A stretch of DNA of 7,231 nucleotides from Deferribacteres bacterium (GTDB lineage Bacteria; Zhuqueibacterota; Zhuqueibacteria; Zhuqueibacterales; Geothermadaptataceae): contig JACKDF010000045.1 of assembly GCA_020633655.1 (NCBI GenBank), positions 1 through 7,231 on the forward strand, in the 5' to 3' direction. The position numbers and the translations under genes are program-made. Shown in pieces: positions 6,003 through 7,231 of the stretch. Position 1 is the stretch's first letter. Each line of letters starts with the position of its first letter. The notes beneath the pieces are model-generated. The model saw only the letters and a program-made list of their open reading frames with translations. It had not been told where the DNA came from and made no database searches.

Positions 6003-7231
6003 TCGCTATGGGCTGAATTGTTACTCCGCAATAGATCTTCCACCGTCAATGCGATTTCTGTTGCCTGCACTTGCTGCCATAAAGGAATTGGCCATGGCAA
6101 ACGCTTCTTTATCGCCTCGGCGAACAACCGCAATTCCTCACGATGTCCTTTATCCGCATGTTTGCTGCGCACCGGTTGAAAATGCATCCCGTGAATGCTC
6201 AGCTTTTGGTAATCTGTCATGGAGATAACCTTGCCGTCATAGAATATTTCCATGTGTTCCTTCGGCCAGGAAGCATCTCCCATGGCGGTATAAGTGAGTG
6301 AGGCAACAGAACCGTCGTCGAAAGTCATGTGAACACTAAAATTATCGTTATTCAGGTAATAATCCATCTGCGGCCGGATCGTCCTGGCATCGATGGATAC
6401 CACCTGGCTGTCCGTTAAAAATGTAAATAAATCATAGATATGGCAGGCTTCACCGATATTGCGGCCACCACCTTCTTCCATTTGTACCCAATGATCTTTG
6501 GGAATATAGCCGGAGTTCATGCGATAGTTAATCATCATCGGATTCTTGCGCTGCACAATGTGTTTTTTGACAATCTGCATGTACGGCGAAAAACGCCGGT
6601 TATACCCGGTCAACAGCAACGGCGATGCGGTGTTTTCCTGCTGGTCGCTGAAAAATCCGGTAATCGCCTCCAACTCGGCAGCGGTCAAAGCCAAAGGTTT
6701 CTCAACGAGAACATGCTTTCCGGCCTGCAATGCTGCAAGTGCCATTTGGGCATGGGAATCATGGCGGGTAGTAATCATCACACAATGAATCGATTCATCT
6801 TCGAGGATGTCCCGGAAATCGCTGCTGCTTCTGGCTGCATTGTAAAGGCGGGCCATATTGGCCGCCTCATGGCCTCTGCGATCCATGACGGTGTGCAATA
6901 AAAAATGCTCCTGCAGGTTTTTTAAATTCGGCAGATGCATCGTTCGTGCAAATTCACCCATGCCGACAACAGCGATATTAAGCCGTGAGGAGGGCTTGAC
7001 ACCGTTCATCACCACCGGACTTAACAGTCTTTCTCTCTGTTCTGCTTTTTTCGAACTAAAATCCAGCAACAACAACGGTGATTTCAAACTGTCGGTTTCT
7101 ATCAAATCATAGGCTTCATCAATTTTTGTAAAATCGAATACTTTCGATATCAACGCCTCGATTTGGATTTTATCCTGAGCCAGCAAACGCAGGTATTCTT
7201 TCATGTTGCGGTTTTCTGTCCACCGCACCCA
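5996..7231 (-). CDS. Bi-domain oxidoreductase: end of alcohol-dehydrogenase domain fused to Gfo/Idh/MocA dehydrogenase, cut by window edge
   Basis: The frame is open through the right edge; 411 whole codons are visible of a protein I expect to be about 700 residues. Numbering from the GTG-encoded V at 7228: residues 2-45 (RWTENRNMKEYLRLLAQDKI and on to AYDLIE) match the C-terminal end of a zinc-type alcohol dehydrogenase/threonine dehydrogenase-like domain, so this is not a real start. After a linker (46-81), the Gfo/Idh/MocA part begins with the NAD-binding LNIAVVGMGEFA (83-94, G-x-G-x-x-A), then TTRHDSHAQMALAALQAGKH (153-172), VLVEKP (173-178, catalytic-type K177), GYNRRFSP (208-215), and GGGRNIGEACHIYDLF (253-268) with H263 and D266. 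Such fused enzymes occur in exopolysaccharide loci, often near heparinase II/III genes, and presumably oxidise or rearrange a nucleotide sugar; the exact substrate is unknown. The stop codon TGA (5996-5998) lies in a palindromic repeat. Confidence 0.88.
   Translation of the reverse strand, partial: WVRWTENRNMKEYLRLLAQDKIQIEALISKVFDFTKIDEAYDLIETDSLKSPLLLLDFSSKKAEQRERLLSPVVMNGVKPSSRLNIAVVGMGEFARTMHLPNLKNLQEHFLLHTVMDRRGHEAANMARLYNAARSSSDFRDILEDESIHCVMITTRHDSHAQMALAALQAGKHVLVEKPLALTAAELEAITGFFSDQQENTASPLLLTGYNRRFSPYMQIVKKHIVQRKNPMMINYRMNSGYIPKDHWVQMEEGGGRNIGEACHIYDLFTFLTDSQVVSIDARTIRPQMDYYLNNDNFSVHMTFDDGSVASLTYTAMGDASWPKEHMEIFYDGKVISMTDYQKLSIHGMHFQPVRSKHADKGHREELRLFAEAIKKRLPWPIPLWQQVQATEIALTVEDLLRSNNSAHSEH

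Noticed and set aside
5926..6228. Plus-strand open frame of 100 codons starting in the repeat cluster
   Set aside because: It is antisense to the dehydrogenase 3' end and begins in the palindromic repeat; no ribosome site or domain is visible.
6440..7112. Plus-strand open frames over the dehydrogenase gene
   Set aside because: They are mirror frames of the Gfo/Idh/MocA coding region, a common effect of its codon composition.

Overview
All six protein-coding genes supported here lie on the minus strand, so transcription runs from right to left. The window is a piece of a surface-polysaccharide (exopolysaccharide, capsule or O-antigen type) biosynthesis locus of a Gram-negative-like bacterium. 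The gene content (Wzx-type flippase, GT9 glycosyltransferase, bi-domain sugar-type dehydrogenase, heparinase II/III protein, secreted beta-helix protein) and the repeat style (GC-rich foldback in an AT-rich spacer, TGAGCTTGYCGAAG palindromes) fit the broad Bacteroidota/Calditrichota/FCB-type range. That placement is inference; no rRNA or other marker gene is present.

Layout in transcription order: (1) 7231-5996, the C-terminal part of a bi-domain oxidoreductase (end of a zinc-type alcohol dehydrogenase domain fused to a Gfo/Idh/MocA dehydrogenase), cut by the right window edge. (2) 5998-5906, a cluster of three short palindromic repeats that also supplies the stop codon of gene 1. (3) 5843-4389, a Wzx/MATE-type polysaccharide flippase whose best start is a GTG well inside the longest open frame. 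(4) 4319-3594, a SAM-dependent methyltransferase. (5) 3498-2041, a secreted right-handed beta-helix protein with a tail-fibre-like C-terminus. (6) 2027-798, a GT9 (heptosyltransferase-family) glycosyltransferase, 13 nt after gene 5. (7) 791-585, a 207-bp concentric foldback that looks like a MITE. (8) 429-1, the N-terminal 143 residues of a heparinase II/III-family protein, cut by the left edge.

Likely cooperation (inference): the dehydrogenase makes or modifies a nucleotide sugar, the GT9 enzyme and the methyltransferase build and decorate the repeat unit, the flippase moves the lipid-linked unit across the inner membrane, and the beta-helix and heparinase-type proteins act on or bind the finished glycan outside the cytoplasm. 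The middle genes (methyltransferase and beta-helix) look more AT-rich than the dehydrogenase, which fits the mosaic make-up usual for such loci.

Most notable observations: the well-formed 207-bp foldback with all main dyads centred near base 688; the REP-like cluster that donates a stop codon and creates a misleading N-terminal extension of the flippase; the edge-truncated heparinase-family gene; and the chimeric beta-helix/tail-fibre-like secreted protein. I see no CRISPR array, tRNA, rRNA or defence system.
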